From Knufia peltigerae (Eukaryota; Ascomycota; Eurotiomycetes; Chaetothyriales; Trichomeriaceae), in NCBI GenBank assembly GCA_030247855.1, contig JAPDRN010000010.1, positions 310,001-374,000 on the forward strand: DNA of 64,000 nt, read 5' to 3'. Each line of letters starts with the position of its first letter. Within the stretch, counting starts at the first letter, position 1. Made by a program: the position numbers and the translations under genes. This document shows, in pieces, positions 1 to 11,706 of the stretch. The notes under the pieces were generated by a model that was not told the DNA's origin, did no database searches, and saw only the letters and a program-made list of their open reading frames with translations.

Positions 1-472
1 TCAAAAGCAGAATAGGTCAAGGCTCACTTTCACTCTGCCGCGTCTTCGCGCAATCGCGTTCATTGTGGTGGATCTCGACATGGTGGTGCCCAGAACCTCA
101 TTGCGGCCTAGTGATCAACGAGGCAATTCATCCGTCACCCCTTCACTTCTTTGATGCATCCTACAACTTTCCGGATGAACAAGCAAGCAGTGTATCCTTG
201 TGCAAAATAGACCCATTGAGAGGGAATGGAAAGAGCTCATTAGCTGATGCAACACAAAGCTTCAACACCTTGACACAGCCAGGCTGAACCTTTCGTGTTA
301 CCTGTCATCTTCACCAGGCTTCCTTAGAATCATCCCCAGACAGCCGTTGGCATCATCTGCTGTGCCACAAGAGTGTCGCTTTCCTTGAGTCTATTTCAAT
401 TTCAACTCAAAGAGCGGCGAGCTCTCCCACTCTGCCTGCAACCTGGTCTCCTTTCAGCTTAGACGGCTTGCC
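1..472. other. Upstream region at window edge
   Basis: No gene is supported here. One short plus-strand frame runs over 63-287, but it resembles no family I know and lacks splice partners. The right part is probably the promoter and leader of the TBC-domain gene that starts at 473. Confidence 0.5.
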
Positions 473-1861
473 ATGGCAGAGGTACGCTCCAAATAAGGTC
501 CGGTGCATATTCAATGCATTACATTGATATCAGCCCTATTGAACAGACACCTGTCAATCAAAGCAGCCTGCGTAGGGGTCTGCAGCATCAATGGATCAAT
601 ACCAAAATGAAAAGTGCCGAGCCATTGAAGACGCCTGCAAGCAGGGTGACCTCAGCACTCTAGTCAAGCTTGCAACTTCGACCGGTGGCCTTTTGACCGA
701 TGAAGCTCGCCGGCAAGCTTGTATGTCCCCATGCTTTCTGCTTTGACTGACCGGTGGAACCTCACTGACGCAGAACTTGGAAGGGCCGATTTTATTGGGT
801 TGCAACCCTCAATCTCGAGACGCGGCACAAGAACAGGCAAGCCAGACATGGGGGAAACTACCCCGGCATCCAGACGAAGATCAGGTGCAGCTCGACGTCG
901 ATCGCGCCTTTGTTTACTACCCGAAAGGTCTGAACAACAATTTTGCCCCCTGGTGTGACTTGGCTAAATGTTACTAGATGAATCTGAACAATCTCTCGAT
1001 AGGCGGAAAACGGAACTTTCCAATCTCATTGTCTCGACACTGAGAAGCCACCCAATACTCTCGTACTTCCAAAGCTATCACGATGTTGTACAAGTACTTC
1101 TTCTTGTGCTTGGGGAATCAAGTGCCGCTGTTGCCGTACCACGGATATCTCTGATGAGACTTCGTGACTACATGCTTCCGACAATATCTCCTGCAAGAAA
1201 ACACTTTGAAATTGTCTCAGCCATCGTCAAGTCTGCGGATCCCGAGCTAGCCGACCACATCGCCGAGGCCGAGAATAGCTTCGCACTCTCAGCAACTCAT
1301 TCCTTGTTCGCCCACGACATTCAAGACTACGGAGATATTGCTCGAATGTACGATTTCCTCCTGGCCCACGAACCAGTCATGAGCCTCTACTTGTTCGCCG
1401 CCGTGACAATCTCGAGGCGGTCTGAGTTGTTCGAGATGCCTGCTGATCAGTCCGACATATTGACCTTTGTAATATCCAAGCTGCCACAAACTCTCGATAT
1501 TGACGCATTGGTCGAAAACACCTTGACCCTGTTTGAAAAACACCCACCAAATCGTCTACGAGGTTTCGTTTGGTGGCGTCTGTCACAGCTCAGTGTCCTC
1601 AAAACATCGCGTCAGGGTGGTCAACGCCAAAGTTTGCAGGAGGCAGAAGATCTAGCCCGGAAACAAATCGAGCAGCTACGCCGAGAAGAAGTATTGCAGA
1701 AGAGGATGAGGTTATTGGCGACGTACAGACGGCCGGTCCTCTCACTGACCGCTGCTTTGCTGGTAGGAACAATGTCCTACTGGATGAGGCGAAGTGGGCA
1801 AGACAGACACATGTGGTCTATACTGTCGTCGATAATCGACCATCTGCGCAGCCCGAGCTGA
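473..1861 (+). CDS. gyp8: TBC-domain Rab GTPase-activating protein, Gyp8/TBC1D20-like
   Basis: Model: exons 473-481, 576-720, 784-927 and 978-1861, giving 393 aa. It stimulates GTP hydrolysis by a Rab (Ypt1-type in yeast Gyp8) at ER-Golgi membranes. The TBC opening motif RRQAWPILLG is rebuilt across the 721-783 intron. The catalytic arginine finger lies in QLDVDRAF and the glutamine finger in YFQSYHD. A C-terminal hydrophobic helix (PVLSLTAALLVGTMSYW) gives a tail anchor, as in TBC1D20. The start at 473 has an ideal Kozak context (GCCATGG) and a 9-nt coding first exon. It joins in frame through acceptor TAG at 573-575. The alternative start is the ATG at 591, which would drop 8 residues. Family is firm; the symbol is by similarity. 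Confidence 0.87.
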
Positions 1862-2518
1862 GAGAAACACGTCACAGTCCAGACCAAATCTTCTTCACCA
1901 ATGCACCACCAACTAAGAAATGCGTCGAAGCCTAGGTGTCGTGAAAAGTACTTCGCCAATATACGAGACCAGACAGGACAAGGACAACAGGACCCAATAG
2001 ATGAAAAAGGGATCATGGTCTTGCTTGTTACCACAATCTACGATATATTTTCTGAGAAATAACTGTCGAGCAATCTAACATGTGAAATCGCCCCAAACCC
2101 TCTGGTCGAGGCCTGACCAGACACTCGGAGACTCAGTGGCGGTGAACCATGATAGTCGAACCCTCAGAATTGATCCTCCTTATGTACACTAACGACTTTT
2201 TATTCTCATAGCTTGTCAGTTAAATACACTACAGCACAAATAATTTGTAGACGTTACCTACTTGCTTGACGAGGATAACGGATATTTTGGTGTAATGACA
2301 GTTATACTGGTTCTTCATGTTTGCAGTTCTCAAAAGTTTTACGTCATTACAACCAACAATGTCGTACATGTCAAACTGCAGGCAACACGTTTGCATTTCC
2401 GTCAACGCCAGCCCGACCTCTTTACCTCCTCCTGCGCGCCCATTACATTTTGTCCGCTGTTCGCTCTACCATCTTCTGTGCCTTTTACAACAAGACAGCG
2501 TGTGAGAATTTCCTCAAG
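1862..2518. other. Intergenic region, TBC gene to Yip gene
   Basis: This holds the 3' flank of the TBC gene and the promoter of the Yip-family gene. I see no gene or RNA in it. Confidence 0.6.
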
Positions 2519-3533
2519 ATGGCAAACAGGGGCTACGATGTCGTCGTCGACGTCGACACGGAGGTACGTCTCTTTCTGATCCAGAGCGTTGTCCCCACGG
2601 ACGAAGCTAACAAGAAAACCCAGGGTGACCTGGGCCACACCGACCTCCAAGACGACGACCTGGAATTCCACCCGTCGAGTACGTCTCTTTCCGTAAATAC
2701 GTTGTACTTGATTCACGAAAAATGCCATTCTCTGACATTTGCTCCCTGCAGACTTCGAAAGCAATCCGGCCAGCCGCAAGATCCAACCAGACTCGACACC
2801 TTTCCTCGCCAACAGCGCGACGAACCCTGCGACGCTCCCCAACGATCCTTCGGCGGTGCCCCCGAAACACATGCTCTGGTCGCTGTCGTTTTACGCGCAA
2901 TTCTTCGACGTCGACACGTCCACGGTCTTGTACCGGTGCCGTAGGGCCATCCTCCCTTTCCTCCCCAACCAGCAGCCCTTTCTCGACACCTTGGACGGGA
3001 ACCCCGACCTGTACGGTCCGTTCTGGATCGCCACGACCGTGGTGGTCATCCTCTTCCTCACGGGAACTATAAGCCACAAGCTCGCCTCGGAAGGCCGGAA
3101 GCATTTCGAGTACGACTTCCGCCTTCTCGGCGGCGCGGCTGGTTTGGTGTATGGCTACACGGCGTTCGTCCCTCTGGGTCTGTGGGCGGCTCTGCGCTGG
3201 TTCGGCGCACAGTCCCTCGACCTGGTCGAGTGTTGGGCTCTGTACGGATATAGCAATCTGTTCTGGATCGCCGTCGCCCTGGTTTCATGGTCGCCGCTCA
3301 ACGGCCTGAATTATGCCCTTGTCGGCCTGGGGTACGGCGTGAGCGTCTTCTTCCTGGTCAAGAATCTCTACCCGGTGATCGCTGCGACGGAGAAGAAGAT
3401 CAGCCAGATCCTTTTGATCGTCGTCGTGGCTCTCCATGCGGGGTTGGCGATTGCGATCAAGATCCTATTCTTCAGTCACAAGAGTCCAGCAAAGGATGTG
3501 GACGAGAACACATTCGCACAGTTCCTGAGCTAG
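2519..3533 (+). CDS. Yip1-family Golgi membrane protein (YIPF1/2-like)
   Basis: Exons 2519-2563, 2624-2678 and 2752-3533 encode 293 aa. Yip proteins bind Rab GTPases and help vesicle formation and Golgi organisation. The acidic cytosolic N-terminus is followed by the family hallmark PDLYGPFWI near residue 129. About five transmembrane segments follow: VVVILFLTG, LVYGYTAFVPLGLWAAL, LFWIAVALVSW, ALVGLGYGVSVFFLV and ILLIVVVALHAGLAIAI. The start ATG begins a 15-codon exon that ends in a clean GTACGT donor. The intron before 2624 carries a GCTAAC branch site. It converges with the ubiquitin-L40 gene. Family is clear; which yeast Yip it matches is not. Confidence 0.87.
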
Positions 3534-4131
3534 TGTGTCGCTTTGTACACTGAGGTTTCCAGACATCAGATGTAACAGACAAAAAAGATCCGGATGTTTT
3601 GGGTAAGGAATTTTGACTGCATGTACGGATATGGATAGCTTATCACTTTGAGTATAAAATTGTGGCGGGAGTATTTCACGATACGAGGGCACGGCTTGAG
3701 CCGATTCATAATGTATGAATAACGACGTATATGGCATTCGAGTGCGTAACCGTACGGTGGGAGTCAGGTTTTAGGACGTAGTAGACTTGTGGAATCATCT
3801 TCTGTAATTCTTTAAAAATAAGCGGGCACGTACAAAGAGAGTGCAGTGCTTTGTCCTTGATTTGGATCTTAACGATTCGAAATCTGGCTTGTGAAGCTAG
3901 CAGTCCGATTTTGTGATCTCGAGCAGAGGCCGTGTCGACCACGAGTTTTTTCTCTCTGCACTCTTTAACAACATATCGTTAAGACTTTGCTGGTTCCTAA
4001 GCGCGAACGCCGCCACCCCGCCAGTTGAGACAAAAATTCTGCTTCTGCTTCTGCACCACTCTCCCTGCACGCCTCGCCTTCGCACCACCACACCCACACC
4101 ACAAAAAAAGCCAAGGGGAAGGGCGATACGT
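3534..4131. other. 3' flanks of two convergent genes
   Basis: About 600 bp between the stops of the Yip gene (plus) and ubiquitin-L40 (minus). It contains A-rich stretches typical of 3' ends and no supportable gene. Confidence 0.6.
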
Positions 4132-4807
<676 letters not shown>

Positions 4808-5620
4808 CTTTACAGTCTCTTCGGTTCACTGGGGAAAAGGTTGGTTGTCGTGATAGGTACGTCGCAGTTGGAACGAAGCGGACTTGAAATGTTCAGTGTG
4901 CAGAATTGAGTGCCAAGACGCCATCACGTGTGAGGCGGGCGCACATCGCCATCGCTTATGTCAGCCAGGCTGAGACTCATGACCACTCACCGAAGTTACT
5001 CCGTCGATCATGTAGTTTCTTACGTGCCACTTACGGCCTCACATGAAAAACAACCAATTTCAATTCCACACTATTCATCTACAACACATGATGATATCGA
5101 AAATGTCGTTTGTCATACTTTGGTATACTCAAACGACGTTCAAATTTTCTAAGACGTATTCGACTAGGAAAGTCACGGCTAGTGACAGGCTGCCCACGTT
5201 CTGACGGATTTAGTGCTACCTCTCGAGTGCTGACTTCTATCGGCCGAGATCGAATTATGCTTCAATCGCATCGTACGCGCCATTGCTCTTTTGTGCTCTC
5301 ATCATTCGTCACTGTAGTATTGGAAATGGGAAACCAGGTTCCGATAAGCATTGACGCTGTGCACTGATCCGATCAAATCTGCAATTTGAACGAATGCTAC
5401 GCTCGCAAGGCTGTTGTCCCTTGACCTTGATATAAGCCCGTTGGTTCCTCTCTCTCCATCTGTCACTGCAAGCATTGTGAGAGGGTCCAGGTAAGGGTAT
5501 CTATCTTTCCTCAAATCACTGCATAAGAGTTTTGTCTGTTCCCGGACCCTACACCTTCGCATCAATCTCTTGGAACGTTTTGCTTTCGCCATCATCTTCC
5601 GAGCCCTTGTTCCGACAACC
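4808..5620. promoter_or_regulatory. Divergent promoter region, ubiquitin-L40 and aldo/keto reductase
   Basis: About 0.8 kb separates two divergently transcribed genes, so both leaders and promoters should lie here. A palindromic CACGTG (bHLH-type E-box) lies at 4925-4930, about 120 bp upstream of the L40 start. No separate gene is seen. Confidence 0.5.
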
Positions 5621-6598
5621 ATGGCGACCACTACAGCAACAACCTCTGGCAAATCCCGCCCTGCCATCGTCCTCGGATGTGCAAACTTTGGCTCGGCCAC
5701 TGATCCAACAACCAAACACCACACCACCGAACAAGCGTCCGAACTCTTCGCGACGTTGGTTCGCCACAAGCACAACGTCGTCGACACATCGCGCCGTTAC
5801 CCACCGCTAGCAGGCGGTACGAGCGAAGAACTCATCGGGTCGACACTACGATCCGCCGCCGCCTTTCCAGACATCAAAATCGACACCAAAGTCCTCTCGG
5901 CACCGGGATGCCACAAGCAAGAGAACATTGCCAGGTCCGTTTCCGACTCGTTCCATGCTCTGGGTGTCGACTCGGTGCGAACCATCTACCTGCACTACCC
6001 AGACCGGTCTGTCCCACTTGTCGAGCCCATCAAGGCTTTATCACACGCCGTGGACATCGGACGAGCCGAGCAATGGGGGTTATCCAACTACACGATCGAC
6101 GACGTGCGCGAGATCTTGCGCCTCTGCGACCAGCACGGCGGCTTGGTCAAACCTGCGATTTTCCAGGGCGAGTACAACGCGCTCAACCGTCACAGTGAAG
6201 AGCTCATCCAGTTCCTGCACGAGAACGGAATCGCCTTCTACGCCTACAGCCCCGCCGCGGGAGGGGCGTTGGTGCCCACGGGCTCCCGGATCGCCGCTCA
6301 CGGTCCGGCCGGCGACCGCGTGAGGAAGCTCTACGGCACCGAGCAGGTTCAACAATCGATCGAACACGTGAGGGACGCGGCGGAGAAGAATGGGCTCGGG
6401 GGCCACGAGACCGCCATAAGGTGGGTGGTGTGGAACAGCATGCTGGACGGGAGGTATGGTGACGCGGTGATCGTCGGAGCCAGTAGTGCGAAGCAGCTGG
6501 ACGACACGCTGCACGCGATCAACAAAGGCCCACTGCCCGACGAAGTGAACCGAGCCATCGAAGGTATCTGGACATCCGCCTTGAAGGACAAAGCGTGA
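5621..6598 (+). CDS. Aldo/keto reductase, AKR7 (aflatoxin-aldehyde reductase)-like
   Basis: Intronless, 325 aa. It belongs to the NADPH-dependent TIM-barrel aldo/keto reductases. The motif order fits the AKR7 type: N-terminal VLGCANFG, catalytic Asp55 and Tyr60 in VVDTSRRYP, Lys90 in IDTKV and His125 in YLHYPD. Then come GLSNY and FQGEYNALNR for substrate and cofactor loops, and a C-terminal IVGASSAKQLDD segment that in the family contacts NADP. The natural substrate cannot be read from sequence; AKR7 enzymes reduce reactive aldehydes. The ATG at 5621 is the first in this frame and has a CAACCATGG context. Confidence 0.9.
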   Translation: MATTTATTSGKSRPAIVLGCANFGSATDPTTKHHTTEQASELFATLVRHKHNVVDTSRRYPPLAGGTSEELIGSTLRSAAAFPDIKIDTKVLSAPGCHKQENIARSVSDSFHALGVDSVRTIYLHYPDRSVPLVEPIKALSHAVDIGRAEQWGLSNYTIDDVREILRLCDQHGGLVKPAIFQGEYNALNRHSEELIQFLHENGIAFYAYSPAAGGALVPTGSRIAAHGPAGDRVRKLYGTEQVQQSIEHVRDAAEKNGLGGHETAIRWVVWNSMLDGRYGDAVIVGASSAKQLDDTLHAINKGPLPDEVNRAIEGIWTSALKDKA

Positions 6599-6834
6599 GA
6601 TTGAAAGGGTGGATGGTCACTGATCAAAGCCAGATTGATATCGAGACGGAAGTTCACCATCAAAAGTGCAGTATAGCTTTCTGCGAATTTTCAAGGGGAG
6701 GACGATCGACTGTCCGAAACAATGCAAGTGTGCTGAACATTATGGTATGCAATAGAAATCAATTATCATCTATGTATCAATGCATATATACCCTGCTACA
6801 GGCTTGGCCCTGTGGCCATCACGATTGCAGTTGT

Positions 6835-9462
6835 TTAATCCACGGGTTCCTCCTCGAGCAACAGCTTAAAGCTGAAAGGCTCAAAAGGCACACCCTCACC
6901 AACGAAATGTTTACTCATGGCTTCGACCCAATGCAGACGTAAACTGTGCAACATGGCAGAAGTGCCTTCCATGATACACAAGACGGCAATGGTCAAGACA
7001 AACCATAGGTAGAAGGTAATGATGATCATCGGGATTTGCACACCACCACTCATACCAAAGGCATTTGCGAGAGTCATGTCCCACAAGACAACAGACAACT
7101 GTTGGTGCGCAAGCGAAAGAGCCCAGAGACGCAAGTAGGAAGCCGTGTGGGAGACACAGTTCAAACAGAACTCGATAGTATCTGGGTGGGATATTAGCAG
7201 CCACTTACAGAGGCGGTATTAACACAACTTACGAATGGTTTGATGAATCATGACCTCCGAAAACTCAAATTCTTCATGTTCGTCTTCTTCGATATTCTCA
7301 GTGATCATAGCACCTTCGTCGTTGGTGTCTTCACTTGGGCGGCCATTCGGACGATGGTTAGTGTGCTCATCGTCATCGTCGAGATCGGTGGCGTGGGTGA
7401 TGCGACTAGTGTCACCAATACCACGATAGCCCTTGGCCGCAGTCTTATTATGTTGGTGTCGGAGATATAGCGGCTTCAAGAGTAGAAGGATTGGCACATT
7501 GATGACAGCGATGAGTAGCAGACACACCTGAACTCCCGCCTGACCACTGTAGAGCTGTTCACCTGGTTCGATATTGCCTGGGGACAAGAACATTTGAATC
7601 AACATATTGAGCAATGACGGAGGGTTCCGTCCCTCTGCAGCCCAGTCGATAGACCATTTGTAGACAATGCAGAAACTCAAGTATCCAAAGATACCTTGAA
7701 AGAAGATCATTCCAGGAACAAAGTTGCCCCAGATGTCGATCCGTGACTTGAAGTGTTTAGCATTGATGTAGGAGAAGCACAGAGCGTAGGTCATGTGGCA
7801 CCAACCCATCAGGATAGCAAGCTTCATCTTGAAGCTGTTGCTGAAGATTAGGTCGTTCTCGGATCCGTGCCATGCCCAATCCAGACCGAATGGATACCGA
7901 TAACTGCCTTTGAGATGAGCGGTGACCTCAGGTCGTCCTTCTTCAGGGTACTCCCACGCGGATGGGAATGGTGTGAATGCCTTTGAAAAGACGTCGTTGT
8001 AGATTAGACCCGTGAACATAGAGAAAATACCCATCATCAACATGATGTATCGGCCATAGAAGGCCATTGAAAAGAGTTCATCTTGTTTTGACCTCAGCAA
8101 TGGCTTCTCCCAATAGATCATGGCAGAAGCGGCCATAGTCATCAAGCAGCCATGACCAAAGTCACCAAACATGACTGCGAACAAGAATGGAAAGGTCACG
8201 ATGGTGTACAGGCCAGGATTGACTTCTTGGTACTTGGCAGTACCGTATGCATCAATAATAGTCTGAAACCCTTCTGTGAACTTGTTCGTTTTGTTGTAGG
8301 TTGGTGGTGTCTTGTTGGTCTTGATCTGGTTTACAATGGTGGGAACAGACAAGCCAGCACGATCATTGACATCTTGCAAAGTGGCTCTGATCTGTGGGAG
8401 CGAGTTTGTAGGACACCAAGCTTCGGCGATCAAAGTCTTTCTGGCATGATCGTAAGAGCACATGTTCAACGCGTTGTAGACGGCCTTCTCTTTCTTGATC
8501 ACGATCAGCCATGCAGCGAGTGACCGGGAAATAGCAGTCAGCTCCGCGTCGAGAGTGTTTTTGGTATTGCGAAGAACGCTGGCGAGATCGCTGAGGCGAG
8601 TGTTGACCTCGTGAATCTGGTCGCGTCGAATGTCGGCGTTCTCGTCGACACTGTAGAGGTCGGCACCTAGAGATTCAGAGATCTTCCTGATCTTTGCAAT
8701 GATCTCCTTGCCATGGGCAAAGATGACAAACACGTTCTTGCGGATTTCCTCGTTCGTCTCCGGGTCGATGATCGGTTCAGGGATCTCTGACTGGTTCATG
8801 TACAAGTTGCCACGAAGCGTACGCCACAAGATGCGTTCGAAAGCTGGCAGCCTCTCACGGCGAATGACACCGGCCACGAAGCCAATGTTCATGACTGCGA
8901 AGCTCTGTTGTTGTCCGACATCGCCATTAGCTCTGCCTTCTTCAGCCTCGGTGTTACGGAGGAGAGGAGCATCGTCGTCGTCGACACTTTGTCTGATATC
9001 GTCACTCTGTCCATATGCACGGTCAAAGAAACCGCCCGCCTCTTTCAGCACCCATCGCCACTCTGTCAACTCGACTTCTCGTTTCTTGAGCGTCTCGTAG
9101 CTCTCGTTCAAGCTGCTGACACGATGTTCCAGAGCTTCAGATCTGTCGACGAGCTCATCGATTTCGCTAGCCTGAGGTGCGGCGAGCATGTCCTGATCGA
9201 ATTCCCAGTGGCTGCGCATCTGAATGCTTGCCTTGTCCATCTGGGCGTGGAAGTAGCGCAGCTGTCGTTCAACATTGTCGAGGCGTCGAATTTCTTTGGT
9301 GAAGGTTCGTTGAAAGGCAGTGGTCTCGGAGTTGAGATCTCGAAATTGCACCACACCAATTTCACCCAGGGCAGAAACGACTTCGCGGCCGATTTCGTTG
9401 GAGATGTAGAGCTGGGTAAGGGACATGCCCGCCGAACGGAAGAGCGTGTCCTTCTGGGCCAT
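6835..9462 (-). CDS. vph1: V-type H+-ATPase subunit a, Vph1-like
   Basis: Exons 9462-7233 and 7181-6835; 858 aa, close to the usual 840-860. Subunit a forms the proton half-channels of the Vo sector in vacuolar or Golgi membranes. The N-terminal cytosolic half opens MAQKDTLFRSAGMSLTQLY and is rich in heptads. The membrane half begins near the TFPFLFAVMFGDFGHG segment. The essential buried arginine is Arg761 in SYLRLWALSLAHQQLS (Arg735 in yeast Vph1). One 51-bp intron splits this membrane half. An acidic stretch (DLDDDDEHTNH) lies in the loop before the last helices. It shares a short divergent promoter with the cardiolipin synthase gene. Confidence 0.96.
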
Positions 9463-9799
9463 GCTGGGCGGGTGTATGAAGGAGTGGAAAGGCCGCCCAG
9501 GCCGATGCAAAAAAGGAGCTAAAGGGTTCGAAAGGCTGGCAAGAAGCTTCCTCTCTGCGTGGTTGATACAAAATAGATGGACGCCTGCTATCACAAACCC
9601 AAGAGAACAGGTCTCGATGATGCCGCAGCGACTTGGCACCGCTTAGTCATCCGACTTTTCTTGAAACTCGACATCACCTCGAGCAAAAGAGCTTGTTGTG
9701 CATCATATTGTATACCTCCCTTCTTGCAACCCCAATTCTTTCTCCTTGGGTGCCTTGTCACTCCAGTTTGTCTTCAGTCCATTGTATGGTGGTGACCGA
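9463..9799. promoter_or_regulatory. Shared divergent promoter, vph1 and crd1
   Basis: Only 337 bp separate the two divergent start codons. No TATA box or distinctive site stands out. Confidence 0.5.
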
Positions 9800-11135
9800 A
9801 TGCTTGCGCCGCCGCGACACAATGCCACGGTCCTGATGTCAGGCCTGGCAAGGCGTCGCGGCGTGAACGTCAGGAGTCTGTGTTTCGTGGCCGGACAGAC
9901 TACGACACCTATACGTCCAGCATGGCAGATAAATCCTACTTTAGGTGCCGCGAATGCACTTGCAGCGTCAAAGTTCGGTGGCTACGGCCTCAGCAACAAT
10001 AGGACGTGGCTCGTTTCGGCCTCGATGAAGGCTTACTCGAAGCTTTCTGGGTGAGTTAGCACATCATTGTCAAGTAATTCCTTGTTCTGAACACTGACAG
10101 CGTCTCTCTCAGTCCACAAGCTACCGGAATTCCAGCAAGGTGGCAGCAGAGGCAGTCATGGCTACAACGACGGAGGTTGTCTAGTCAAACACCAAAGGTT
10201 AATGAGGAGAAGAAGAAGACCAGGTAAGGAGAGAACAAAGGCCCTGTATCATGTTTCTGCGCCTTCATTGTTGAAGATCGACCTTGACGTTACTCTTGTT
10301 TCCCTGCAAAACGAAACTCTCCGCAAACCCTTCCATACGTCGGACTGGAACCATCAAAATGCTGACAAGAAACTCCCAATTCTCTTTCAGTGACGACCCA
10401 TCCTCGGCTTCTCCTTCGCCGACAACGACGACGATGATAGTACCACCCAAACTCACCAAGATCCTGCCCCGGATCACGACCCACGAGAACATCTACACCA
10501 TCCCCAACATCCTCACGTTCACGCGACTCGTCGCCGCGCCCGCCGTCGGTTACTTCATCCTGACCGACCAGCCACTGGCCGCGGTCTCGCTGTTCTTCTA
10601 CGCCGGCGTCACCGACCTGATCGACGGTTACCTGGCGAGGCGCTTCAACAGCACCACCGTCGTCGGCACCGTCATTGACCCCATGGCCGACAAGGCCCTG
10701 ATGACCATCGCCGTCGTTTGTCTGGCCCTCAACCACACTCTCCCGCTCTGGCTGGCCGTCATCATCCTCGGCCGAGACGTAGGCCTCGCCATCTCCGCCA
10801 TCTACTTCCGTTGGATCTCCTTACCCCCACCGAAAACCATGGCGAGGTACTGGGATTTCAGTCTGCCCAGCGCCGAGGTCCACCCGACCGAGATTAGCAA
10901 GATCAATACCTTTTTGCAGCTCTTACTGATCGGAAACGCCATGGTCCTGCCCGTACTCCCCGAATCCTTGGTCGCCGCCTACAATCTTACCGGCATCTTC
11001 GAAGGGTGGATGTACCTCGTCGCCACCACTACGGTCTGGAGCGGTCTCAGTTACATCGGGAACAAGTCGGCCGTCAAGATTTTGTCGAATGCCGAAATTG
11101 ACGAGAAAATGGCACAGACTAACAAGGACAAATAG
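9800..11135 (+). CDS. crd1: Cardiolipin synthase, mitochondrial
   Basis: Exons 9800-10050, 10113-10223 and 10391-11135; 368 aa. It joins CDP-diacylglycerol and phosphatidylglycerol to make cardiolipin in the inner mitochondrial membrane. The CDP-alcohol phosphatidyltransferase signature spans about residues 196-222: DLIDGYLARR, then GTVIDPMADK, so all catalytic aspartates are present. Conserved ENIYTIPNILTFTRL precedes it, and several hydrophobic helices follow. The first two exons encode an Arg/Ser/Ala-rich leader with few acids, as expected for mitochondrial import. The 167-bp second intron is placed at the pyrimidine-rich acceptor TTCTCTTTCAG; an AAG acceptor 20 bp upstream is a weaker alternative. 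Confidence 0.93.
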
Positions 11136-11706
11136 TGTCGGCGCCGGTCTACGATACATGACTGACGCATTCGACCGTCATACTGCCTGTTCTTCTCCCT
11201 ACCCTCCCTCCCGAATCGTATGTACATTACCTTTAAACTGTGTTTGCTTTGTAGTGAAAAGTCTTACATAAGATATGTATTCGAAGTAGAATACCAGATA
11301 TTGTCTGAACAGCAAGATCGATTTTCGATTTCACTCGGTGAACACTCCCCCCCTCCTAGAGAAAAGGGGGCAAAGTCCCCGACTATCACGCGTAATAACA
11401 AATCAATCACTCATTGCATTGTGCGGTTCGGTGCCAAAAATCAAAACAACTATCTATCTGCACGGCTCAAAACACATCGATCAAAAACAATCCAACACAA
11501 ATAAGTTAGATATGAATATATTTCAAGTAATAGTCAATCGCTACATAAGTCAAAGGTCAAAGTAGCATCTCGTTTGGTAGAGTATAGAAAAAGCTTTTGA
11601 GGGATTTTTCCTGTCACAATCTCGACACCTTCCTCCTGTGTTGATACATGACACACCATGAACCATCCAAGAGATCTCTTTTTTGGCCGTGGTCGGACAA
11701 ACCACT
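11136..11706. other. 3' flanks of convergent crd1 and scp160
   Basis: About 570 AT-rich bases between two convergent stops. No gene or RNA is supported. Confidence 0.6.

Noticed and set aside
774..783. Acceptor CAG at 771-773 in the TBC gene
   Set aside because: It creates an in-frame TAA at the junction. The acceptor at 782-783 gives the expected AWPILLG motif.
2402..3104. Long frames antisense to the Yip gene
   Set aside because: They are shadows of the GC-rich coding strand and contain no recognisable protein; the same holds for antisense frames over vph1, scp160, crd1 and the decarboxylase.
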